DNA of 64,000 nucleotides, from the NCBI RefSeq assembly GCF_000715075.1, contig NC_134103.1:56512230-56576229 (forward strand), written 5' to 3'. Below, piece by piece: positions 25,896 to 38,236 of this stretch. The notes beneath the pieces are model-generated. The model worked only from the letters and a program-made list of their open reading frames with translations. It did no database searches and was not told where the DNA came from. The translations under genes were made by a program, and so were the position numbers. Position 1 is the first letter of the stretch. Each line of letters begins with the position of its first letter. Source of the DNA: Nicotiana tabacum (Eukaryota; Streptophyta; Magnoliopsida; Solanales; Solanaceae).

Positions 25896-25913
25896 TCATT
25901 CATCCTTGAATGA
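25896..25913 (-). other. AGGA-loop hairpin upstream of the R8 polypurine tract
   Basis: Element-sense TCATTCA / AGGA / TGAATGA gives a perfect 7-bp stem closing a four-base loop, one base from the polypurine tract. Similar structures occur at the same place in R9, R10 and R12. 25914-26226 is 3' untranslated sequence with no further signal. Confidence 0.7.
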
Positions 25914-26226
25914 GGATCAAGGTCCATTATTAGCACCTTGTGCAACTCAGTTATCATACCCTACGCCAGCAACCCCAAATTTAACTAACTCTTATTTCCA
26001 AAAAATTTACCAGAGCTTCCTTTGTAACTAGGCCTATCCACCTGTCAGAGAGCCCCAGAAACACATCTTACAAGCATATGCACAACCCAATGACGTAACA
26101 AACTCATAATAGTACCAACCGTGGCATCATAAGCATCACATAATTAAACGGAACACCTTTACATTAAATGAACAAGTGATACAAAATTCATAGGCGACAA
26201 GTTCATAAAAAGAAAGGATTACACAG

Positions 26227-26772
26227 CTATTCAAACAAGTAAGGATACTTCTTCTTCATTTCTTCCTCGGCCTCCCACGTGGCCTCTTCATCCTGCTGGT
26301 CTCGCCATAACACTTTCACGGAGGTAATTTCTTTATTACTTAACCTTTGGACTTGCCTATCAAGAATGGCAATTGGAATTTCTTCATATGACAATTCTTC
26401 ATCAACCTCAATGGTCTCAATCAGCACAATAGCTGACGGATCTCCAACTACCTTCTTCAACATAGACACATGGAATACCGGGTGCACTAATGACATCTCG
26501 GGTGGTAGCTCAAGCTTGTACGCCAGCACGCCGATCCTTTGGATGATTTTGTACTGCCCGACATACCTCGAACTCAATTTCCCCTTTTTCCCAAACCGTA
26601 TAATACCCTTCATGGGGAAAACCTTCAAGAATACCCAATCATCTTCTTTGAACTCTAAGTCTCTACGACAAATATCCGAATAGGATTTTTGACGGCTCTG
26701 AGCAGTTTTCAACCACTCCTTTATGATCTTAATTCTTTCTATAGCCTGATGTACAAGGTTTGGCCTTATCAA
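26227..26772 (-). pseudogene. R8 integrase C-terminus with GPY-like module and chromodomain-like tail
   Basis: The 181-residue frame continues the integrase after a stop at 26773-26775 (a Glu codon changed to TAG). It contains the linker VKIIKEWLKTAQSRQKSY-type segment and DLEFKEDDWVFLKV. The GPY/F position reads RYVGQYKII (Pro changed to Gln). The tail runs AILDRQVQRLSNKEI to the terminal KKKYPYLFE. The stop codon after the tail is followed by the 3' untranslated region. Confidence 0.85.
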
Positions 26773-27198
26773 CTATGCTTCCCCAATCTCGAACCACCCA
26801 ATGGGAGATCTACATCTCCTACCATATAATGCCTCAAATGGTGCCATCTGGATACTTGCATGAAAGTTGTTGTTATAAGACAACTCTATGAGTGGCAAAT
26901 GATCATCCCAACTACCCTTGAAATCAAGAACACAAGCACGCAACATGTACTCAAGCATCTGAATAGTCCGCTCTGCCTGACCGTCGGTCTGTGGATGGAA
27001 AGTTGTACTAAGATTCACCTGAGTACCCAAACCTCGCTGAAATTTCCTCCAAAAATTGGCCTTGAACTGAGCCCCTCGATCGGAAATGATAGAAACTGGA
27101 GTGCCATGTAGCCTGACTATTTCCTTAATATATAACTGAGCATACTGTTCCGCTGTGTCGGTAGATTTAACTGGCATGAAGTGTGCTAATTTCGTGAG
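26773..27198 (-). pseudogene. R8 integrase catalytic core
   Basis: It holds SIISDRGAQF (second catalytic Asp, residue 33 of the 134-residue frame) and HPQTDGQAERT (catalytic Glu, residue 69). The D-x35-E spacing is canonical. The first catalytic Asp is the last codon before the stop at 27199-27201, just upstream. All three catalytic residues survive, but stops at both ends break the protein. Confidence 0.85.
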
Positions 27199-28233
27199 TC
27201 AGTCCACATTCACCCAAATTGAGTCAAACTTGCGCAGAGTGCGTGGTAATCCTACCACAAAATCCATATTAATTATCTCCCACTTCCATATTGGAATTTC
27301 TATATTCTGTGCCAACCCACCAGGCCGTTGATGTTCGGCCTTCACTTGCTGACAGTTCGGATACCTTGCCACAAAGTCCGCCATATTCCTTTTCATGGCA
27401 TTCCACCAATAGACTTCCTTGAGATCGTGATACATCTTCATAGAACCTGGATGCACGGAATACCTAAAAGCGTGAGCTTCGGGCATGATTCTTTCTCGGA
27501 GACCATCTACATTCGGAACACATAGTCTCCCTTGGTACCTTAGTGTACCATCATCCATGCTAAGAGAAAAAGCTGTAGTCTTATGTTTTTGAATCCCCTC
27601 CTTCAATTGCACCAAAAATGGATTGTTGTATTGCTTCTCTTTGACTTCTACAACAAGCGATGATTCGGCCTTATTTTGCACAATTACCCCTCCTTCATTA
27701 GAGTCCGTAAGACAAACTCCCAAACTATCCAATCGATAGACATCCTTAGGCAATGTCCTTTGATATACCTCCAAGTGTGCTAAACTACCCATAGATTTCC
27801 GGCTAAGAGCATCTGCCACAACATTGGCTTTCCTCGGGTGATATAGAATATCGATGTCGTAATCCTGGAGTAACTCAAGCCATCTTCTCTGCCTCAAATT
27901 CAGCTCCTTTTGTTTGAAAATATATTGAAGACTCTTGTGGTCCGTAAATACATCCACATGGACCCCATACAAATAGTGACGCCAAATTTTCAATGCAAAA
28001 ACCACCGTCGTAAGTTCTAAGTCATGTGTTGGATAATTCTTTTCATGATTCTTGAGTTTCCTAGACGCATATGCTATAACTTTTCTGTGTTGCATTAACA
28101 CACACCCAAGCCAAATTCTTGAAGCATTACAATATACCACAAATTCATATGTACCCTCTAGCAAGGTCAACGCTGACGTTGTAGTCAATCTCGATTTCAA
28201 CTCATGGAAGCTCCTTTCACAAGCATCGGACCA
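27199..28233 (-). pseudogene. R8 RNase H and integrase zinc finger
   Basis: A 333-residue open frame. RNase H begins [13 protein letters not shown], where the usual catalytic Asp of VYCDAS is Asn, so the activity is probably lost. It continues [43 protein letters not shown]. The integrase HHCC finger has both His (RYSVH, MYHDL) but the first Cys is Tyr (RYPNC). The frame then enters the core ([18 protein letters not shown]) and ends at a TGA where an Arg codon is expected. Confidence 0.85.
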
Positions 28234-28751
28234 TTAGAACTTAACTGCTTTATAAGTCAATTTAGTCAACGGATAGGCAAGAGTAGAGAACCCCTCTATA
28301 AACTTCCTGTAATACCCTACTAAACCCAAGAAACTACAAATCTCGGTGGGCATTGTAGGTCTAGGCCAATTTTTTATTGCTGAAATCGTTTGAGGATCAA
28401 CCTTGATTCCTTCTCTATAGACAACATGACCCAAGAATATGACAGATTTGAGCCAAAAATCATACTTTAAAAATTTCGCATACAATTGGTGCCGATGAAG
28501 AGTCTGCAACACTGCCCTGAGATGATCGGCACGGTCCTCCCGACCTCGTGGATACACAAGAATATCGTCAATGAACACTATCACAAAGGAGTAGAGGAAA
28601 GGCTAGAAAACCAGATTCATAAGATCCATGAAAGCCGTTGGGGCATATGTTAGCCCAAAAGACATCACTAGAAATTCAAAATGCCCATACCAGGTCCTAA
28701 AAGCTATTTTCGGAATATCCTGCTACCAGATCTTCAATTGGTGATACCCGG
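28234..28751 (-). pseudogene. R8 reverse transcriptase, C-terminal part (interrupted by R9)
   Basis: It encodes the catalytic box VFIDDILVY and the connection region ([35 protein letters not shown]). Upstream, 28585-28751 continues the palm with a stop (TAG in the region after MNLVF). The frame is physically interrupted at 28752 by R9 and resumes at 36039. The box shows DILVYP rather than DILVYS. Confidence 0.85.
28747..28751. other. Target site duplication of R9, left copy
   Basis: CCCGG directly before the R9 LTR start, repeated at 36034-36038. Five bases is the usual size for Ty3/gypsy. Removing R9 and one copy restores the register of the R8 RT region seen in R3. Confidence 0.9.
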
Positions 28752-30320
28752 TGTTACATCTCGTAATTTTCTACAGAGGATTTGTGACCATAAGACCCTG
28801 TGAGTTTAACAACCTTGATACCGTTAGATACATTTTGATATGGTATTTATATTGAGTGGAACATCTTTGTAAAAAGTTTGAAAAATATGATTGTATATAG
28901 TTATTAATATTACTACTTTCGAATATATTTTAAATTATACACATAATATGTGGAAGTTTATGATATTTTCTTTATTGTAAAGATAGAAATTATTTTTTCA
29001 CAAGAAAAGAAGGTTATCTTTTTACCATTTTAAGAATTAAGCGTACGAAAATTTTTCTCTCTGTATGAAATTAGGAAAATTTGTACTCTTTTTATGATAA
29101 TAGAAAAATTATAAGTTGAGAAAATATATGTATTTTTACATGGATATTTTAATGAAATAATAGTGTATGTATTTATTTTATATGGTACCATATGACCATG
29201 ATAGTATGATGTATAAAGTATATCAAAAATAAGTAAAATTTTAAGTAATTTGAGATAATTATTAATTATGCAGGTAATTGGTTAATTATCGGGTAACGGG
29301 ACACTACCTAATTACCTAATTAGTGGATAAAAATTTAAAATCGCCACCTCACCCCCACATGGCAGCAAGCCACTACTAAGAACATTCCAATTTCATAAGT
29401 GTACTTTAGAGGCCATCTAAAGTAAGACTCATTAACAAGTCTACTTACGTGTAATAGTAGTCTCTTAGTCATAAGTGTAGTCTCTTAGTCATAAGTGTAC
29501 TTCATGTAAGACATTCCAAGTTGGTTTCACTTGGACATTGAATAATTAAGTGAGAATCATATACCTTCTTTCTAAATCATATTCAAAACGTTCTCAAACC
29601 AGACACTTCATTTCTTAAAAGTTTCTTACAAACATGAGCTTTGCACATTAACTACAAGAAACTACAATTCAGATGTGAGCTTTGCACATTAGCAACATAA
29701 ATGCTTACAAATTCCTATAATTTCTTATACACCCTACAATCAGAAGTGAGAAGATAGCAATTCTTACAAGTTTGTGATTATGTGAGAACGTTATTTGTTA
29801 TTCTTATAAGTCTTATAGGTCATTTGTGATTTGATCAGAACGTTAGCAATTTATCACTTCCTACAAATTTTCAACAAAACTCCTTGCAATCAAATAATTC
29901 CAACAAGAATTATTAGCACATAAGCAACATGAGATTTTGCGATTCTAAAGGAGTACGGTGTAACCTCTTCCAAAAATATCATACGGATTTTTTCCTACTC
30001 CAGGTATGTTAAGACTATCCCTTATTTCTTTTGGCATGATCCATACGACACAAACGAAATGAGAAAATGCACAATTTCCATACACGACTCTATTTATAGA
30101 AATATTAGAGATGCTTATGTTCTTGATTCCTCACGTGTCATATTATTTTATCATCTGTTCATGGGTCTCAAAAATACGTAAGTTGGTAAAGTTTATTTCA
30201 TGATATTAACCAGAGGCATAATGGTCTTATGACGTACCGAGAGATTTTATTAACGTATTTCATATGCATTTCATGCATTTATACATGAAATGCACCCATG
30301 ACCAGATGGAGTTATATACG

Positions 30321-30375
<55 letters not shown>

Positions 30376-31157
30376 GGGATATGGGAATGGTTATGGCGTT
30401 ATATATGCACCACCACCTGATCAGTTGGTATACGTTGATGATTTTTTCCACAGTGGCCGAGATGATGTGATGGGATTCCCTCAGAGGCCTGATGATGTTA
30501 TGAAACATGTACCTATGCACGACATGACACTCATATGCATATGCATGATACTATAATTATTTCATGATTTATAGAGTTATCCAGACCTACAGGTTGAGTT
30601 ATTTACTCTATATTTCTTCCACGTTTGTTATATACTTATTTATGTGCCTTACATACTCGGTACATTATTCATATTGATGTCCCTTTTGCCTGGGGACGCT
30701 GCGTTTCATGACCGCAGGTCTCGATAGACAGGTCGAGAGTCCTCCAAGTAGGCGATCAGCTCAGCGGAAGATGTTGGTGTACTCCATTTGCTCCGAAGTT
30801 GCTTGTTTGGTTAGTAAAATTTAGACATGTGTTGTTTGGTATGGCGGGACCCTGTCTCGGCCCTTTTGAAGATTATGTATTCTTAGTGGCTTTGAAGACA
30901 GAGGTTCATTTTGTACAGTATGTCAGAGACCTTGACGGCCCATATGTATTCATGTTTTAAGAAAAATGGTTCAGTGATACAGTATTGCCCACTTATAGTT
31001 ATACATTATGAGTTGTGGCCATGTTGGCCCATGATAGTCACAAAAGTAAAACATCCAACTCGACCTATGTATGTTCTAGTTTTGGACGAATGATAATTAG
31101 TTACAGAGTGGTTCGCTCGGGCCAGTACGGCACCGGGAGCCAGCCACGCCCCCCAGT
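28752..31157 (+). repeat. R9 LTR copy 1, lacking its last ~17 bases
   Basis: It starts TGTTACATCTCG and follows LTR copy 3 to 'ccagccacgccccccag', where copy 3 continues 'gtttggggcatgata'. Here it jumps to 'attcttaattatgcggg', which belongs about 465 bases inside the LTR. It contains a (CA)(TA) microsatellite at 30321-30369. Confidence 0.85.
30321..30369. repeat. (CA)n(TA)n microsatellite in R9 LTR copy 1
   Basis: Five CA units followed by about 20 TA units. The other R9 LTR copies have length variants at the same place (32240-32371, 35195-35231). Confidence 0.95.
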
Positions 31158-33169
<2,012 letters not shown>

Positions 33170-33172
33170 AAG

Positions 33173-33184
33173 TGGTATCAAAGC
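33173..33184 (+). other. Primer binding site of R9
   Basis: TGGTATCAAAGC matches the initiator tRNA-Met primer site at 11 of 12 bases, three bases after the LTR end. It confirms the plus orientation. Confidence 0.9.
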
Positions 33185-33621
33185 GAGTCGTGTCCTAGGG
33201 AGTCTACAAAGCCGTGCCTAGTAGAGTCTCACTTATGGGTGTGTTGCGTGCCACATTTATAATTGAGAGGTTATAGGGCATTTAGGAAATATTACCCTTC
33301 TTCTGTTTCCAGATCGTGTCATAGAGCTGAGTCGTAAGAAGTCAGTATGAAGCTTTTGCCAGGTTTTGTATGCACCAGAGGTGTAGGTATTACAGTAGAG
33401 CCTTAAGGCGTAATTTGCACTTATATGGAAGGGAAGTTATGAAAGAAACAGAAGATACGATGCAAGATTGAAAGATTGAAAGGTAAGTAAGTTAAATGTG
33501 AAGAAGATACGAGATACTCAAGTACAAAAGGTTGTGAATAGTCGAGACTTCAGATAGAGGTTGAGTTTTAGTTTAGTTACAGAGGAGACCCAAGTGAAAA
33601 TTTTGTAAATCCCTAAAAGTT

Positions 33622-33641
33622 AACATTCGAGGACGAATGTT
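33622..33641 (+). other. AGGA-loop hairpin upstream of the R9 polypurine tract
   Basis: AACATTCG / AGGA / CGAATGTT gives a perfect 8-bp stem with a four-base loop, two bases before the polypurine tract (33644-33657). It is the longest of the four such structures in the window. Confidence 0.75.
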
Positions 33642-33643
33642 CT

Positions 33644-33657
33644 AAAGGGGGAAAGGA
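33644..33657 (+). other. Polypurine tract of R9
   Basis: AAAGGGGGAAAGGA directly before the LTR start TGTTGCATCCC at 33658. Confidence 0.9.
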
Positions 33658-35195
33658 TGTTGCATCCCGTACTTTTCTACAGAGGATTTGTGACCATAAG
33701 ACCCTGTAAGTTTAACAACCTTCATACCGTTAGATATATTTTGATATGGTATTTATATTGAGTGAAACATTTTTGTTAAAAGTTTGAAAAATATGATTGT
33801 ATATAGTTAATATTACTACTTTCGAATATATTTTAAATTATACACATAATATGAGGAAGTTTATGAGATTTTCTTTATTGTAAAGATAGAAATTATTTTC
33901 TCACAAGAAAACAAGGTTATCTTTTTACCATTTTAAGAATTAAGCGTAAATTTTTCTATTTGTATGAGATTAGGAAAATTAGAAGTTGAGAAAATATATA
34001 TATTTTTACACGGATATTTTAATAAAATAATAGTGTATGTATTTATTTTATATGGTACCATATGACCATAATAGTATGATGTATAAAGTATATCAAAAAT
34101 AAGTAAAATTTTAAGTAATTTGAGATAATTCTTAATTATGCGGGTAATTAGTTAATTACCGTATAATGGGGCACTACCTAATTACCTAATTAGTGGATAA
34201 AGATTTAAAATCCCCACCCACCCCCCACGTGGCAGCAAGCCACTACTAAGACATATGACTCTTACTCATATTGTCTTAGGTGGCCATCTAAAGTAAGACT
34301 CATTAACAAGTCTACTTATGTGTAATAGTAGTCTCTTAGTCATAAGTGTAGTCTCTTAGTCATAAGTGTACTTCATGTAAGACATTACAATTTGGTTTCA
34401 CTTGGACATTGAATAATCAAGTGAGAATCATATACCTTTTTTCTAAATCAAATTCAAAACGTTCTCAAACCAGACACTTCATTTCTTAAAAATTTCCTAC
34501 AAATGTGAGCTTTGCACATTAACTACGAGACACTACAATTCAGATGTGAGCTTTGCACATTAGCAAGGTAAATGCTTACAAATTCCTACAATTTCTTATA
34601 CACCCTATAATTAGAAGTGAGAAGTTAGCAATTCTTATAAGTTTATGATTATGTGAGAACGTGATTTGTGATTCTTATAAGTCTTATAGGTCATTTTTGA
34701 TTAGATCAAAACGTTAGCAATTTATCACTTCCTACAAATTTTCAACAAAGTTCCTTGCAACCAAATAATTTCAACGAGAATTATTAGCACATAAGCAACG
34801 TGAGTTTTTGTGATTCTAAAGGAGTACGGTGCAACCTTTTCTAAAAATATCATACGGATTTTTTCCCTACTCCAGGTATGTTAAGGCTATCCCTTATTTC
34901 TTTTGGCATGATCCATACGACACAAACGAAACAAGAAAATACACAATTTCCATACATGACTCTATTCATAGAAATATTAGAGATGCTTATATTCTTGATT
35001 GCCCACGTATTATATTATTTTACCATCTGTTCATGGGTCTCAAAAATACGTAAGTTGGTAAAGTTTATTTCATGATATTAATCAGAGGCATAATGGTCTT
35101 ATGACGTATCGAGAGATTTTATTATCGTATTTCATATGCATTTCATGCATTAATACATGCACATTGGCCCATGACCAGATGGCGTTATATGCGCG

Positions 35196-35226
<31 letters not shown>

Positions 35227-36033
35227 GTATATGGGATATGGGAATGGTTATGGTGTTATATACGCCCCACCACCTGATCAGCTGGTATACGTTGATAATT
35301 TTGCCCACAGTGGCCGAGATGATATGATGGGATGCCCTCAGAGGCCTGATGATGTTATAAAATATGTACCTATGCACGACATGACAATCATACGCATATG
35401 CATGACACTATAATTATTTCATTATTTATAGAGTTATCCAGACCTACAGGTTGAGTCATTTACTCTATATTTCTTCCACATCTGTTATGTACTTATTTAT
35501 GTGCCTTACATACTCGGTACATTATTCGTACTGACATCTCTTTTGTCTGGGGACACTGCGTTTCATGCCCGTAGATCTCGATAGACAGGTCGAGAGTCCT
35601 CCAAGTAGGCGATCAGCTCAGCGGAAGATGTTGGTGCACTCCATTTGCTCCGGAGTTGCTTGTTTGGTTAGTATAATTTAGACGTGTGTTGTTTGGTATG
35701 GTGGGGCTCTGTCCCGACCCTTACGAAGATTATTTATTCTTATAGGCTTTGTAGATAGAGGTTCATTTTGTACAGTATGTCAGAGGGCTTAACGGCCCAT
35801 ATGTATTCATGTTTTAAGAAAAATGGTTAAGTGATACAGTGTTACCCACTTATAGTTATACATTATGAGTTGTGGCCATGTTGGCCCATGATAGTTACAA
35901 AAGGAATGATTTCAGCCAACTCGACCTATGTATGTTCTAGTTTTGGTCTAATGATAATGAGTTACAGAGTGGTTCGCTCGGGCCATTATGACATTGGGTG
36001 CCAGCCACGCCTCCCCAGGTTTGGGGCATGATA
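33658..36033 (+). repeat. R9 LTR copy 3 (3' LTR), complete
   Basis: 2376 bp from TGTTGCATCCC to GGGGCATGATA. The final CA is CATGATA instead of CATGACA (one transition). It has a (TA)n run at 35195-35231. The CCCGG duplication follows. Confidence 0.9.
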
Positions 36034-36038
36034 CCCGG
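36034..36038. other. Target site duplication of R9, right copy
   Basis: CCCGG, matching 28747-28751. Confidence 0.9.
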
Positions 36039-36320
36039 ATCGTAAATCAATTTTGGAGAAGTATTTAGCACCCTGTAACTAATGAAACAAATCATCTTCT
36101 TGGTAGTGGGTATTTGTTTTTGATTGTGACTTTGTTGAGCTACCGGTAGTCAATGCATGTCCTCTGTGATCTATCTATTCTTATTCCTCACAAAGAGAAC
36201 CGGTGCGCCCCAAGGCGACACACTCGTTCGGATGAAATCCTTTTCTAACAAATCCTTCAACTGTTCCTTTAGTTCCTTCAATTCTGATGGTGCCATTCTG
36301 TAGGACGTAATAGATATAGG
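36039..36320 (-). pseudogene. R8 reverse transcriptase, N-terminal part
   Basis: It continues the RT gene interrupted by R9: the region equivalent to the R3 fingers and the first catalytic motif (PRIDDLF / KIDL area), with several stops and small indels. No long open frame remains. The homology to 10081-10350 of R3 at DNA level identifies it. Confidence 0.75.
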
Positions 36321-36953
36321 CTACGTGCCTGGCATCATATCAATCCCAAAATCAATCTCTTTATTTGGCGAAATCCTAGGGAGCTCATCAAGAAAGACTT
36401 TCGGAAATTCTTTCACAACTGGCACTGACTCGAGTGTAGGTGCCTCAGCATCGGTGTCTGTAACCCGGACCAAGTGATAGATACACCCCTTGTTAATCAT
36501 CTTCGTGACCTTAAGGTAAGAAATAAACCTACCATTCGATACCACATTATCCCCCTTCCACTCAACAACTGGCTCACTTGGAAATTCAAACCTCACAGTT
36601 CTAGTTCGGCAGTCGAGCTTAGCAAAACATGAATAAAGCCAATCTATCCCCATAATTACATCAAAATCAACCATCTCCAATTCAATGAGATCGGCCACGG
36701 TGTCCCGACCACGCACCGTGACAACACAACCCTTATAAACTCATGCGGCCATAATAGACTCGCCAACCAGAGTAGATACAGAGAACGGCTCAGGAAGTAG
36801 TTCCGGTTCTATCCCAAATTCCATAGCAACATAAGGGGTAACATAGGATAAGGTGGAATCGGGATCAATAAGAGCATATACATCATGAGTTTGGACAATC
36901 AATATACCTGTGACAACATCTAGAGAAGCCTTTGCATTCTGGCAACCGTTCAT
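36321..36953 (-). pseudogene. R8 protease
   Basis: Two frames (36741-36953 and 36321-36716) separated by a stop together form the protease and linker. The active site reads [16 protein letters not shown]: the Gly of D-P-G-S is Asp, which should abolish catalysis. The second part has [17 protein letters not shown] and the RT linker FPKVFLDELPRISPNKEIDF. It lies directly downstream of the gag zinc knuckle. Confidence 0.85.
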
Positions 36954-38236
36954 AGCATAGAAACGGATGGGTCCTCTTGAACTCTACGCACCACCCCTAG
37001 CTGCACCATGCCCTGCTGGTGCCGGAGGGCCTCGAGCTAGAGAGGGTGCGAAAGATGTAGCAGCTCCAGAACTGGATGGTTGTGTTGTTCCCTTGCCCGC
37101 ACCCTGGCGGGATGAATGACACTACCTTTGAATATGACCCCTCAATCCACACCCGTAACATATAGGTAAGTCCATGTAGCAAATCCCCGAGTTCATCTTC
37201 CCACACCTGGGGCATAGGGGGCTCCGCTGCTGTGGGAACCTCCCTCCTGATCGGCCCTGATAATGGGGTCCCCTACTGCCCTGATTAGGCCTGAAGTGAC
37301 TCCCTTGCTGCTGACTGTGCCCCGTTGGCTGTGCACTGGCTGAAGACTGAGCATGAGACTGGGTTGGCCCTGATGACCCTCCCCTTAAAGCTGATCTCCC
37401 CCCACCAAATGACTCCCCAAAGTTACCCGCGGACCGAGCCTTGCTGGCACCCTCTTGCTCCCTCCTATTCTTCAACTTGTGGTCCTCTGTAGCTTGAGCA
37501 AATGCTACCATTTTCCCATAGTTCAAGTCTGAATTCAAGGCAGTTGTAGCAGCCTCATTGATAACCAAGGGGCTAAGGCCCTGCACAAACCGGCGCACTC
37601 TAGCCTCCATAGTAGGCAACATGAGAATGGCATATTTTGACAGGCGTGCGAACTCCATGTGATACTCCCAGACACTCCTACTCCCTTGCTTAAGATTCTC
37701 AAACTCTGGGGCACAGGATGCCCTAGTCTCGACAGGCAAGAAATGGTCTATAAAGGCATCATCAAACTTACTCCATCTCGCTGGAGGGCTCCCCTCCTCC
37801 CGAGAGTCCTCCCACATCTCAAACCAAGAATAGGCCACTCCTTTCAGGTGGTAGGCGGCCAACTCCACTCCCTCCGTCTCAGTAGCGTGCATAACCCGGA
37901 GAGTCTTATGCATCTCATCAATGAAGTCTTGTGGGTCCTCCTCGAGATAAGCACCCGTGAACACCGGAGGATCCAACTGCAGAAACTTGTTCACCCTGGA
38001 ACCACTAGAACCCCCTTGCTGGCTAGAGGATATAGGTGCAACATTCGACCTTTGGGCCTGAGAAGCCACTATCTGAGTCAACATCTGAATAGCTCCCCTA
38101 AGCTCCCTCAGTAGGTGTAGGAACTGGTGTCAGGTGGAGGAACCGTCGGAATGTCAGGTGGAGGAACCGTCGGAACTGATCATCGAAAGCTGGGGCTGGA
38201 GGTGGAATCGGAATGTCAGGTGGAGGAACCGTCGCA
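36954..38236 (-). pseudogene. R8 gag, largely open
   Basis: The best gag of this family in the window: 320 residues open from the ATG at 38084. Capsid: FLQLDPPVFTGAYLEEDPQDF, AYSWFEMWEDSREEGSPP, FIDHFLP, YHMEFARLSKYAI, RRFVQGLSPLV. A Ser/Gln/Gly-rich linker follows, then a CCHC zinc knuckle (CYGCGLRGHIQR, near residue 308). The frame breaks right after the knuckle. Upstream of 38084 the N-terminus is scrambled by three copies of a 24-bp unit (38128-38236), after which gag ends at the junction with R10. Confidence 0.85.
38128..38236 (-). repeat. 24-bp repeat in the R8 gag N-terminus
   Basis: Three copies of the unit with core 'caggtggaggaaccgtcg' at 38128-38151, 38152-38175 and 38214-38236. 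The length is a multiple of three, so expansion would preserve the frame. R3 gag has no such duplication at the equivalent place. Confidence 0.85.

Larger units (their letters stand above)
33170..33657 (+). mobile_element. R9 internal region, 488 bp, non-coding
   Basis: It begins with the primer site and a leader homologous to the R4 leader (gtctacaaagccgtgcctagtagagtc) and ends with a hairpin and polypurine tract. No reading frame resembles gag or pol. Reduction to little more than the replication signals marks it as a non-autonomous element. Confidence 0.85.

Noticed and set aside
34829..35075. Conserved small ORF in the three R9 LTR copies and inverted in R4 (MLRLSLISFGMIHTTQT)
   Set aside because: The similarity is LTR homology; the frame is shifted or altered between copies and shows no coding pattern.
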